From positions 7,150 to 13,461 of the forward strand of contig DGNI01000105.1 of NCBI GenBank assembly GCA_002388885.1: DNA of 6,312 nucleotides, given 5' to 3'. Of this stretch, positions 1 to 5,827 are shown one piece after another. Made by a program: the position numbers and the translations under genes. Origin of the DNA: Parvularculaceae bacterium UBA4496. GTDB taxonomy: Bacteria > Pseudomonadota > Alphaproteobacteria > Caulobacterales > Parvularculaceae. Within the stretch, counting starts at the first letter, position 1. Each line of letters begins with the position of its first letter. Under the pieces are notes generated by a model. That model worked only from the letters and a program-made list of their open reading frames with translations. It was not told where the DNA came from and ran no database searches.

Positions 1-2211
1 TGGCAGATAGATTTCAAATGTCGCGCCCTTGCCGGGCTCGCTCTTGAGCGCGATGACGCCGTCAAGCTGGCGAATAATGCCATAGACAGTGGATAGCCCG
101 AGCCCCGTACCCTTGCCCGTCGCCTTGGTTGTGAAAAACGGGTCGAAAATCTTGTCGACCAGATCCTGGGGCACGCCGGGGCCGGTATCAGCAACCTCTA
201 TGAGCACGTAATCCTGATCGAGCAGCCCCTGAACCGGGCGATCCTTCGCCTCGCCCGCCGTAAGGCATTGCGTACGAACCGTCAGTACACCGCCTTTTGG
301 CGCCATGGCGTCGCGCGCGTTGACCGCAAGATTCATCACCGCCGTTTCTAGCTGGTGACGATCGACCCTGATGGTCGGCAGGGCGCGGCCATTGATGAGT
401 TCAAGTTTTACTTTTTCGCCGATGGATCGCGTCAAAAACGGCGAGAAATCCCGTAATAGTTCCGTAATCGACAGGACCTCGCGTTTGAGCGTCTGTTTGC
501 GCGAAAAGGCGAGGAGCTGTTTCGTGGTGTTCGCTGCGCGCTGGGCGTTTTCCCGAATCTGCACGAGGTCGGAATAGGCCGGATCGCCCGCCGGATGCTT
601 CAGCATCAGTCTTTCACAATGACCGATCACGACCTGCAGATAGTTGTTGAAGTCATGTGCAACTTTGCTGGCAAGCTCGCCGATGCCGCGCAGTTTCTGA
701 TCCTGCGCGTATTCTTCCTCCATCTGTTTGCGGTCGGTGACGTCGACGGAATAAAGAAGCGTTCGGCGAGTGCCGTAGGAACCGCGCTTGCGCCGGACAG
801 GACGCGCATAAAGCGCAAAGGTCTTTGCATTGACGCCAGCACCGATGGTCGCCTCGACCGGCTTTGGCGAACCGCCGGCGCGGGTTTTGCGCCGTATCTC
901 ATCGGCGATTTCTTCGAGCGTTACGGCGCTCAGGCATTTTGCCAGCGGCGTGTTTTTGCGCTGCGCGCCGAAGGCGTCGCTAAAAGCCTTGTTCGCCTCA
1001 ACCACGCGACCGTCGCGATTGATTTCACCCTCAACGATGGCGACGCCGAACGGCGATTCCGATATGTCGCCCGACAGCGCTACATCCTCGACTTGATCGG
1101 CGGCTTCATCGATGACCATTTCAACGCAGGCAAACCCTTCTCCGACGCCGCCGCGGCGAAAGGCGGCGAATTTCGCCGGCGCAGGCTCCGCATCACGTCG
1201 GCGGACTTGCGCCTCAATGCGTTCGCGATCAATGCGCCATAAGGCGCTCACCAACTCGCGGCTTTCGCCCAGGACGATGTCGTCAATGGAATTCAGCTCA
1301 CCGCGGTTGGCGCCGACTTTTTCCCGAAGCGCCGCATTCGACCATGCGATCTGCCCGGACTTTTCAAGCGCAAAGACAGGCTGCGGCAAGTCCGCATAAG
1401 CGGCGGCCAGCGCGTCATGTTCTTCTTCCTCTACAGGGAGCTCGCGCAAGCGCCAGACCATGTGATCATCCGCGCCGCGAATAGGCCGTACACTGACTTC
1501 AAAACGCCGCCGCACGCCGCCCCCGGCAAGTCCCATGGTCTGATAAATAACTTCTTCCGCCGCCGCGCCGCTTTTCGCTGACTTGCAAAGCCTGAAGAGC
1601 TTTGTCGCCTCTGCGCCTTGTTGCGCAAACAACCGGTCAATGCGCGGCGGCAATCCCGTCGGCCCCATGACTCCCGCATCCTTCGCAAGGGAGAAATACG
1701 CCTTGTTCGCGTAAGTCACGACGCCGTCACGGCGCGCCACCAGCCGCGCATCAGGATCGCTGTCGAGGACGCGCTCGGCGAGGCCCAGCGCGCCAAGGAT
1801 TTCAGCGCCGGCAAGCTCTGCCGCCTCACCCGAACTCTTGCCTGCAGCGCGGCGCAGCAACATGCCGGTGATCAGCACCGGCGAGAACATTTTCATGGCG
1901 GCGCCGGTCAGAAAAACCGCGATGAGAAGGGCAAGACCGCCAGCAAGGATCATTCCGGCGCCGCCAGCGTCCCGGGCGCTCAGAATGACGTAAACGATTG
2001 CCGCGATCGCCACAAAGACCCCCGACCACAACAGCCAGAAGGACGCGGCGTTCATGAAGCCGCCTTCCAAGCGCCTTTTCTGTTTGCTCGCCTTTTCCGC
2101 CTCGGCGTCCATCATGGCGATGATTTCTTCGCGCGTGGGCGGTCGCGGGGAGGCCTCTCCGCCGCCAAGCGATTGATCCTGCTTTGGTTTTTTGGGCTCA
2201 ACGCCGGGCAA
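1..2211 (-). CDS. cckA: CckA-like membrane-bound PAS sensor hybrid histidine kinase (C-terminus cut off by window edge)
   Basis: One unbroken frame of 737 codons runs off the left edge. Numbering from TTG 2211: a charged, Pro-rich N-terminus; two membrane helices (about 58-77 and 85-106) joined by a very short loop; three PAS-like segments (about 148-258, 272-382, 388-495); a DHp helix with phosphoacceptor His519 in HDFNN; and a catalytic ATPase domain with N box NLAVN (627-631), DTGPG (from 675), FDPFFTTK (from 689) and GKGTGLGLS (from 699). The visible end, [14 protein letters not shown], closes the ATPase domain. In CckA a receiver domain follows, which would lie outside the window. In Caulobacter, CckA drives the ChpT-CtrA phosphorelay; that role is inferred here. 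TTG 2211 is preferred because GGAG lies 7 bases upstream. ATG 2115 is the alternative (32 residues shorter, also before the helices) and has only a weak ribosome-binding site. Kinase identity is near certain; the CckA assignment is good. Confidence 0.88.
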   Translation of the reverse strand, partial: MPGVEPKKPKQDQSLGGGEASPRPPTREEIIAMMDAEAEKASKQKRRLEGGFMNAASFWLLWSGVFVAIAAIVYVILSARDAGGAGMILAGGLALLIAVFLTGAAMKMFSPVLITGMLLRRAAGKSSGEAAELAGAEILGALGLAERVLDSDPDARLVARRDGVVTYANKAYFSLAKDAGVMGPTGLPPRIDRLFAQQGAEATKLFRLCKSAKSGAAAEEVIYQTMGLAGGGVRRRFEVSVRPIRGADDHMVWRLRELPVEEEEHDALAAAYADLPQPVFALEKSGQIAWSNAALREKVGANRGELNSIDDIVLGESRELVSALWRIDRERIEAQVRRRDAEPAPAKFAAFRRGGVGEGFACVEMVIDEAADQVEDVALSGDISESPFGVAIVEGEINRDGRVVEANKAFSDAFGAQRKNTPLAKCLSAVTLEEIADEIRRKTRAGGSPKPVEATIGAGVNAKTFALYARPVRRKRGSYGTRRTLLYSVDVTDRKQMEEEYAQDQKLRGIGELASKVAHDFNNYLQVVIGHCERLMLKHPAGDPAYSDLVQIRENAQRAANTTKQLLAFSRKQTLKREVLSITELLRDFSPFLTRSIGEKVKLELINGRALPTIRVDRHQLETAVMNLAVNARDAMAPKGGVLTVRTQCLTAGEAKDRPVQGLLDQDYVLIEVADTGPGVPQDLVDKIFDPFFTTKATGKGTGLGLSTVYGIIRQLDGVIALKSEPGKGATFEIYLP

Positions 2212-2216
2212 GGGGG

Positions 2217-2236
2217 GACTCCGGAAGGGGTGATTC
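2217..2236. other. Two GANTC sites just upstream of the kinase start
   Basis: GACTC (2217-2221) and GATTC (2232-2236) lie 6 and 21 bases upstream of TTG 2211. GANTC is the target of the cell-cycle methyltransferase CcrM in alphaproteobacteria, where promoter methylation can time transcription. The sites are plain in the sequence. A regulatory role is inference, since GANTC occurs by chance about once per 256 bases. Confidence 0.35.
2219..2222 (-). promoter_or_regulatory. Ribosome-binding site supporting a TTG start for the CckA-like kinase
   Basis: On the minus strand GGAG lies 7 bases before TTG 2211. The first ATG (2115) is preceded only by a loose GAAGAA-like stretch. The reading frame is open back to a TAG at 2272-2274, so this site helps to decide the start, but it is not proof. 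Confidence 0.45.
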
Positions 2237-2308
2237 GAACCGCGCACTATGGCGTTGTTCGACGCCTGACGCTACTGCAGGCCCCGCGCCCTAAGGGATT
2301 GAAATCTT

Positions 2309-2337
2309 TTAACATCAGCGCCGTTGCGCCGCATACT
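2309..2337 (+). promoter_or_regulatory. Candidate sigma70-type promoter for the patatin-like gene
   Basis: TTAACA (2309-2314) matches the -35 consensus at five of six bases. An exact 17-base spacer follows, then CATACT (2332-2337), which matches TATAAT at four of six. Transcription would begin near 2344, giving a leader of about 80 bases before GTG 2424. It is the best such pair I found by eye in this spacer. Confidence 0.4.
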
Positions 2338-2345
2338 TTTCCACA
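2337..2345 (+). promoter_or_regulatory. DnaA-box-like nonamer
   Basis: TTTTCCACA fits the relaxed DnaA box TTWTNCACA at every position. It overlaps the last base of the candidate -10 element and the expected transcription start of the patatin-like gene. It is a single box without the clustering expected of an origin, so chance occurrence remains quite possible. Confidence 0.25.
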
Positions 2346-2410
2346 GCAGATCAATGCTGGCGGCGCACGTTGCAAAGCGCCACCGCGCACCTAACTAAAC
2401 CTTCCCTAAC

Positions 2411-2414
2411 GGAG
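2411..2414 (+). promoter_or_regulatory. Ribosome-binding site fixing a GTG start for the patatin-like gene
   Basis: GGAG, within GGAGAAG, lies 9 bases before GTG 2424. The same frame is open back to TTG 2370. Starting there would add 18 residues with no match to the patatin fold, which normally begins a few residues before the first beta strand, as it does from GTG 2424. Confidence 0.7.
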
Positions 2415-2423
2415 AAGAAGCAC

Positions 2424-3350
2424 GTGACCAAAAAACTTGGGCTGGTTCTTGGGTCGGGCGCCGCGCGCGGCTGGGCGCATATCGGCGCTCTCAAAGCACT
2501 TGATGAGATCGGCGTGAAACCGGACGTGATCGCCGGATGTTCGGTGGGCGCGCTTGTAGGCGGTGCGCATTTAATCGGCGCGCTCGATGAGTTTGAAAGT
2601 TGGGCGCGCATGCTGAAACCCGTCTCGGCATTGCAGCGCTTTACCCTGAAAGTTCACCGCGGCGGTTTCATCGATACGTCGCCGGCGTTCGAGGCCTTCA
2701 GAAGCTACGACAAGAAGATCGAAGATCTGCCGGTTAAGTTTGTCGCCGTCGCTGCTGACCTCGCCACCGGCGAGGAGATCGCAATCACCAAAGGATCGGT
2801 CATCGACGCAGCGCGCGCATCGAGCGCGATCCCGGTCGTCTTTCACGCCGTCCGCATGGATGAACGCTGGCTCGTAGACGGCGCCCTCGCAAACCCCGCG
2901 CCGGTATCGCAAGCGCGCAAACTGGGCGCAGATGTAGTGATTTCCGTCGATCTCAACGCAGTGCCGCGCGTGCTCGACCGGTTCGACCCGCCGCCGCCGT
3001 CCGTTCCTGCCGTCCTGCCTCATGACGATCCCGCGCCGGAAAGCGTCACCGGCGCCGTGGCGAAACTGATCGACGACACGCGCACGGCCATCGAACGCCA
3101 GTTCGAACTGGCGAAAGCGCGCGCCAACGCCCAGCCGCATTTGTTCGAAACAGCCTACGCCGCGGCGGACATTTTCCAGATGCAACTCGCGCGCGCCCGC
3201 AGCAAGTCAGAGCCGCCAGACTTGCTGATCAAACCCGACATGCGTGACGCCATGCCGACGGCGTTCGACCGCGCGGATGAATTTATCGAGGAAGGCTATC
3301 GTTCCCTGATGGCGCAGCGCGCCGAAATTGAAAGGCTGTTATCGGCTTAG
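2424..3350 (+). CDS. Patatin-like phospholipase family protein (RssA/NTE type)
   Basis: A 308-residue protein from GTG 2424. It opens with a beta strand and the glycine-rich oxyanion-hole motif GSGAARGWAHIGAL (10-23). The nucleophile elbow GCSVG (38-42, Ser40) and the catalytic Asp152 in DGA (152-154) follow, so the Ser-Asp dyad of patatins is complete. The family hydrolyses acyl esters of phospholipids or lysophospholipids; the substrate here cannot be read. There is no signal peptide or membrane segment, so it is probably cytoplasmic or loosely membrane-associated. A Pro-rich stretch near residues 190-205 leads into a helical C-terminal part typical of the bacterial RssA-like branch. Length is normal for the group. 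It is divergent from the kinase gene and ends 5 bases from the ArsC-family gene, with no visible terminator between. The fold and dyad are near certain; the physiological role is unknown. Confidence 0.92.
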   Translation: MTKKLGLVLGSGAARGWAHIGALKALDEIGVKPDVIAGCSVGALVGGAHLIGALDEFESWARMLKPVSALQRFTLKVHRGGFIDTSPAFEAFRSYDKKIEDLPVKFVAVAADLATGEEIAITKGSVIDAARASSAIPVVFHAVRMDERWLVDGALANPAPVSQARKLGADVVISVDLNAVPRVLDRFDPPPPSVPAVLPHDDPAPESVTGAVAKLIDDTRTAIERQFELAKARANAQPHLFETAYAAADIFQMQLARARSKSEPPDLLIKPDMRDAMPTAFDRADEFIEEGYRSLMAQRAEIERLLSA

Positions 3351-3355
3351 TCCGC

Positions 3356-3703
3356 CTAAAGAATATCCAGAACGGCCTCCGGAGGCCTGCCAATGGCGGC
3401 TTTGTCGCCGTTCACGACAATCGGCCGTTCGATCAGGGTCGGATGCTCAGCCATGGCGTCGATCAATGCGGTTTCTGCGGTCACATTTTGCAGGTTGAGA
3501 TCCACATACGGCGCTTCCTTGACGCGCATCATCTCCCGAGCGCTCGATGCGCCGAGCTTTTTGACGAGCCCTTTCAGCACCGCCCTGGACGGCGGGTTTT
3601 CGAGATAAAGCACAACTTGAGGTTCGATGCCTTTTTCTTGCATGAGCGCCAGCGTCTGGCGCGACTTCGAGCAGCGCGGATTATGATAGATCGTGACCGT
3701 CAT
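3356..3703 (-). CDS. arsC: ArsC-family (YfgD-like) glutaredoxin-dependent arsenate reductase
   Basis: At 115 residues it is close to E. coli YfgD and shorter than plasmid ArsC (about 141). The thioredoxin-like fold starts with TIYHNPRCSKSR, carrying redox Cys11. Arg60, Arg93 (in IERPIVV) and Arg106 (in GRPPE) match the three arginines that hold the oxyanion in ArsC, which distinguishes it from the Spx/YffB branch. The known family reaction is reduction of arsenate to arsenite using glutathione and glutaredoxin. No ArsB/Acr3 pump or ArsR regulator is visible, so a general redox role is equally possible. ATG 3703 is only 8 bases after the stop of the CenR-like gene, and its ribosome-binding site AGGA (3710-3713) overlaps that stop codon (3712-3714), which suggests translational coupling. 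Family assignment is firm; in vivo arsenate reduction is not shown. Confidence 0.92.
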   Translation of the reverse strand: MTVTIYHNPRCSKSRQTLALMQEKGIEPQVVLYLENPPSRAVLKGLVKKLGASSAREMMRVKEAPYVDLNLQNVTAETALIDAMAEHPTLIERPIVVNGDKAAIGRPPEAVLDIL

Positions 3704-3709
3704 GTCAGT

Positions 3710-3713
3710 TCCT
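3710..3713 (-). promoter_or_regulatory. Ribosome-binding site of the ArsC-family gene, overlapping the upstream stop codon
   Basis: Minus-strand AGGA lies 6 bases before ATG 3703 and uses two bases of the TAG stop (3712-3714) of the response regulator gene. Ribosomes finishing the regulator would sit directly on this site, the usual arrangement for translational coupling. Confidence 0.65.
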
Positions 3714-4401
3714 AAAGAGATAGTCTGTACCCGCCGCTTTCCGTCAGCAAGATCGAGGCGTTGGAGGGATCAGGCTCGATCTTCTGGCGCAGGCGATAAA
3801 CGTGCGTTTCAAGCGTGTGCGTCGTGACGCCGGAATTGTAGCCCCAGACCTCGTCCAGCAGCACGTCGCGCGTTACCGGCTTGCCGCCGGCGCGATAAAG
3901 AAACTTCAGGATTGACGTTTCCTTCTCGGTTAAGCGGATTTTCTTTTCTTCAGGTGTCACGAGCATTTTCACGGCCGGCCTGAACTCGTAAGGCCCGACC
4001 TTGAAAACCGCGTCCTCGCTCTGTTCGTGGCTGCGCAAATGCGCCCGCAGCCGCGCCAGCAGCACGGAGAACTTGAACGGCTTCGACACATAGTCATTGG
4101 CGCCGGCGTCAAGCCCAAGGATCGTATCCGCTTCCGAGTCGGCGCCGGTGAGCATAATGATCGGCGATTTGAACCCATTCTTGCGCATGATCCGGCATGC
4201 CTCGCGCCCGTCCATATCGGGCAGACCGACATCAAGGAGCATGAGATCGATATGCGCCTCCTCGCGGACGCGATCGATGGCGGCGGCGGCGGTTTCAACC
4301 GGCTCGACCGCAAACTCATCATGGACGCCGAACTGGTCTATCAGCGTATCGCGCAAAAGCGCGTCATCATCGACGAGGAGGATCTTCTTCACCCGGTTCA
4401 T
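3712..4401 (-). CDS. cenR: CenR/OtpR-like OmpR-family response regulator
   Basis: A 229-residue two-domain regulator. The receiver (about 5-120) has the acidic pocket Asp11/Asp12, phosphoacceptor Asp57 in LLDVGLPD, Thr85 and Lys107 in KPF. A winged-helix DNA-binding domain of the OmpR/PhoB type (about 130-229) contains LTEKE, EVWGYNSGVTTHTLETHV and a terminal GGYRL hairpin. The WGYNSGVTTHTLETHVYRLRQKIEP stretch is, to my knowledge, characteristic of the CenR (Caulobacter) / OtpR (Brucella) group, which maintains the cell envelope; I give the symbol on that basis, without a search. No cognate CenK-like kinase is adjacent; the nearby kinase is CckA-like and normally signals through ChpT. The gene starts at ATG 4401 with a weak GGGA-type site, follows yggS by 107 bases and is coupled to the ArsC-family gene downstream. 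OmpR-family identity is certain; the CenR name is probable. Confidence 0.93.
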   Translation of the reverse strand: MNRVKKILLVDDDALLRDTLIDQFGVHDEFAVEPVETAAAAIDRVREEAHIDLMLLDVGLPDMDGREACRIMRKNGFKSPIIMLTGADSEADTILGLDAGANDYVSKPFKFSVLLARLRAHLRSHEQSEDAVFKVGPYEFRPAVKMLVTPEEKKIRLTEKETSILKFLYRAGGKPVTRDVLLDEVWGYNSGVTTHTLETHVYRLRQKIEPDPSNASILLTESGGYRLSL

Positions 4402-4508
4402 GGCTTTCCCGCCTGTTCTTTTCCGTCAGGGCCAGCCGGCGTCATAGCGCCGATTGACGTAAAATTGAAATTCACAACTGGCACAACTTTTCGTTACGAG
4501 GCCAGCCA
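4402..4508 (-). promoter_or_regulatory. Upstream region of the CenR-like gene with a tandem hexamer
   Basis: This 107-base spacer separates the yggS stop from ATG 4401. It is more AT-rich than its surroundings in its middle part. On the minus strand the hexamer GTTGTG occurs twice, at 4482-4487 and 4473-4478, a direct repeat with 9-base period. OmpR-type regulators bind tandem half-sites of roughly this kind (usually 10-11 base period), so autoregulation is conceivable. I see no convincing -35/-10 pair; TTGTGC (4481-4486) with TTTACG (4458-4463) at 17 bases is the nearest. I also see no hairpin with a T tract after yggS, so read-through from yggS is possible. Confidence 0.35.
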
Positions 4509-5219
4509 TCATGCTTTTGGGCGCGCGCCGAAGACGCCTGAGCCGACCCTTACATGGGTGGCGCCGAGCTGCGCCGCAATCGCATAATCAGCGCTCATGC
4601 CCATACTGAGCTTTTTTATCCCATTTCGTTCGGCGATTTTAGCCAAAAGCGCGAAATGCGGCGACGGGTCGTCCTCAACAGGCGGAATGCACATCAGCCC
4701 ATCGATCGGCAGGCCTAGCCGATCCCGACAATCGACGATGAAGCTGTCAGCCTCAGCCGGCGCCACGCCTGCTTTCTGATCCTCTTGGCCGGTGTTCACC
4801 TGAATAAGCAGTTTCAGGCGGCGATCCTGTTTTTCCATTTCCTTCGCCAGTGCGCCGGCGAGCTTCGGCCGGTCGACGGTTTCGATAACATCAAAAAAAG
4901 CAACAGCCTCTTTCGTCTTGTTGGTCTGCAACGGACCGATCAGCCGTAACTCTATGCCTTCATATTCTTCGCGAAGCGGCAGCCATTTGCTCATGGCCTC
5001 CTGCACGCGGTTTTCACCGTAAACGCAGTGTCCGGCGTTAAGCGCCGCGCGAATTCGTTCCGGCCCATGCTGTTTGGATACCGCCGTCAGCGTCACCGCG
5101 CCGGCCGGTCTTCCGGCTTCCAAAAGCACTTTTTTGAGTTTGTCCTTGATCGCTGCAAGATTTGCCGCCACGTCAATTGTGTCGTGATCGGGATCGAGGG
5201 GTTGGCTGAGTTGGGACAT
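4509..5219 (-). CDS. yggS: YggS/PLPBP family pyridoxal-phosphate homeostasis protein
   Basis: A 236-residue cytosolic protein with the alanine-racemase-like barrel of the YggS/PROSC family. PLP would be bound through Lys49 in TAVSKQ. Further family hallmarks are YGENRVQE (67-74), LIGPLQTNK (93-101), IQVN, GLMCIPP, LSMGMSADY (204-212, phosphate binding) and the terminal HVRVGSGVFG. Known members have no clear enzymatic activity and buffer the supply of pyridoxal phosphate (vitamin B6) while preventing toxic imbalance of amino and keto acids. Length is usual. ATG 5219 has GGAG 6 bases upstream (5226-5229). The first 17 residues are an unconserved polar leader. The gene is head to head with the ThiE-like gene, and their starts may overlap by 9 bases. 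It is followed on the same strand by the CenR-like gene. Identification is very firm. Confidence 0.95.
   Translation of the reverse strand: MSQLSQPLDPDHDTIDVAANLAAIKDKLKKVLLEAGRPAGAVTLTAVSKQHGPERIRAALNAGHCVYGENRVQEAMSKWLPLREEYEGIELRLIGPLQTNKTKEAVAFFDVIETVDRPKLAGALAKEMEKQDRRLKLLIQVNTGQEDQKAGVAPAEADSFIVDCRDRLGLPIDGLMCIPPVEDDPSPHFALLAKIAERNGIKKLSMGMSADYAIAAQLGATHVRVGSGVFGARPKA
5196..5201 (+). promoter_or_regulatory. Ribosome-binding site for a TTG start of the ThiE-like gene
   Basis: GAGGGG lies 9 bases before TTG 5211. The alternative ATG 5313 is preceded by a pyrimidine-rich stretch with no usable site. The sequence lies inside the yggS coding region (opposite strand), which is unusual and lowers certainty. 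Confidence 0.45.
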
Positions 5220-5825
5220 GAAGGGCTCCGGGGACGCGCCGCCAAGCTAGCAGCCGCGGCGCGCGCGCTCAAACGCTGTTCTGGAGCGAGCCCTCCTTTT
5301 TGTCTTGCTTTCATGACCGACCAGATGAGGGCGCCGCATCCCGAACTTGTTGCGCGGGTATTGCCCAAAGGGGCGGCGGTCATTCTTAGAGATTATGAGG
5401 CGCCGGATCGCGCATATCTGGCAACGCGGCTGAAATCTATTTGTTCAGCGCGCGGCGTCAAACTCATGATCGGCGCGGACCCTGACTTGGCGATGCGGAT
5501 TGGCGCCCACGGCGTTCATTGTCCAAGATGGTTCAATCTCGTGAACCCGCCGCCGAAAAGCATGGTGATTTCGGCGGCGTGCCACAATGATGAGGAACTT
5601 GACCGGGCGAGAGGCATGGGCGCGGACCTGATTTTCCTTTCGCCGGTATTTGAAACGGGCAGCCACCAGGGCGGCAAGGCGCTGGGCGCGACCGCGTTTC
5701 GCGACATGGCGGCGCAAGCCCCGGCGCCGGTTCTCGCGCTGGGCGGCGTCACTGCGGAAAACGCCCATCGCCTCAGTGGCGTAAACGTCGCCGGGATCTC
5801 CGCTATCAGCGCCTTCCTGAAATAG
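5211..5825 (+). CDS. ThiE/TenI-family thiamine phosphate synthase-like protein
   Basis: Numbering from TTG 5211, 204 residues. It has the small TIM barrel of thiamine phosphate synthases: first strand PPFCLAFMTD (28-37), GAHGVHCP (98-105), GADLIFLSPVF (137-147), ALGGVTAENA (176-185) and a final GISAISAF phosphate-site strand. ThiE joins hydroxymethylpyrimidine pyrophosphate to the thiazole phosphate to make thiamine phosphate. The usual NDR segment of ThiE is replaced by IGADPDLA (87-94), and the PT-TK loop by ETGSHQGGKALG, so it belongs to a divergent ThiE/TenI branch and catalysis is not assured. The start is uncertain. ATG 5313 would cut off most of the first barrel strand, so I prefer TTG 5211, which has a good ribosome-binding site but overlaps the yggS start by 9 bases. 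The open frame extends back to 5028, deep inside yggS, which is not credible. It ends 2 bases from the VOC gene. Confidence 0.85.
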   Translation: MGHEGLRGRAAKLAAAARALKRCSGASPPFCLAFMTDQMRAPHPELVARVLPKGAAVILRDYEAPDRAYLATRLKSICSARGVKLMIGADPDLAMRIGAHGVHCPRWFNLVNPPPKSMVISAACHNDEELDRARGMGADLIFLSPVFETGSHQGGKALGATAFRDMAAQAPAPVLALGGVTAENAHRLSGVNVAGISAISAFLK

Positions 5826-5827
5826 CC

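Noticed and set aside
595..1242. Long plus-strand open frame (215 codons) opposite the kinase gene
   Set aside because: It is a shadow of the PAS/DHp coding region. The minus strand carries an uninterrupted, clearly recognisable kinase; the plus-strand product resembles no family and has no ribosome-binding context.
1..2211. Possible frameshift in the kinase
   Set aside because: I translated every line of the region; the frame stays open and all domain motifs occur in order in a single frame.
2221..2280. A tRNA gene on the minus strand suggested by GTTCGAATC
   Set aside because: The flanking bases do not form the 5-base T stem, and no D or anticodon arm can be found upstream.
1618..2394. 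Plus-strand open frame of 258 codons across the kinase N-terminus and divergent spacer
   Set aside because: Its composition (rich in Arg, His, Gln) is typical of antisense translation in GC-rich DNA; it overlaps the kinase membrane helices and runs toward the patatin-like gene.
2571..3185. Minus-strand open frame of 204 codons opposite the patatin-like gene
   Set aside because: The plus strand encodes a complete Ser-Asp patatin. The antisense product is Arg/Cys/Asp-rich with no motif.
3374..3387. Perfect 14-base palindrome GGCCTCCGGAGGCC as a terminator hairpin
   Set aside because: It lies within the conserved GRPPEA codons of the ArsC-family gene. It can form only a 5-base stem with a 4-base loop and has no T tract, so the coding explanation is sufficient.
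4279..4292. GGC repeat run as a microsatellite
   Set aside because: It encodes consecutive alanines (38-41) in the receiver domain of the response regulator; four to five repeats are ordinary in GC-rich coding DNA.
4027..4587. Plus-strand open frame of 186 codons opposite the response regulator
   Set aside because: Shadow of the OmpR-family gene, extending through the spacer into the end of yggS; no recognisable domain.
5028..5210. Start of the ThiE-like protein at 5028
   Set aside because: This would place about 60 residues inside the conserved yggS coding region and add an Arg/Cys-rich stretch unrelated to the barrel.
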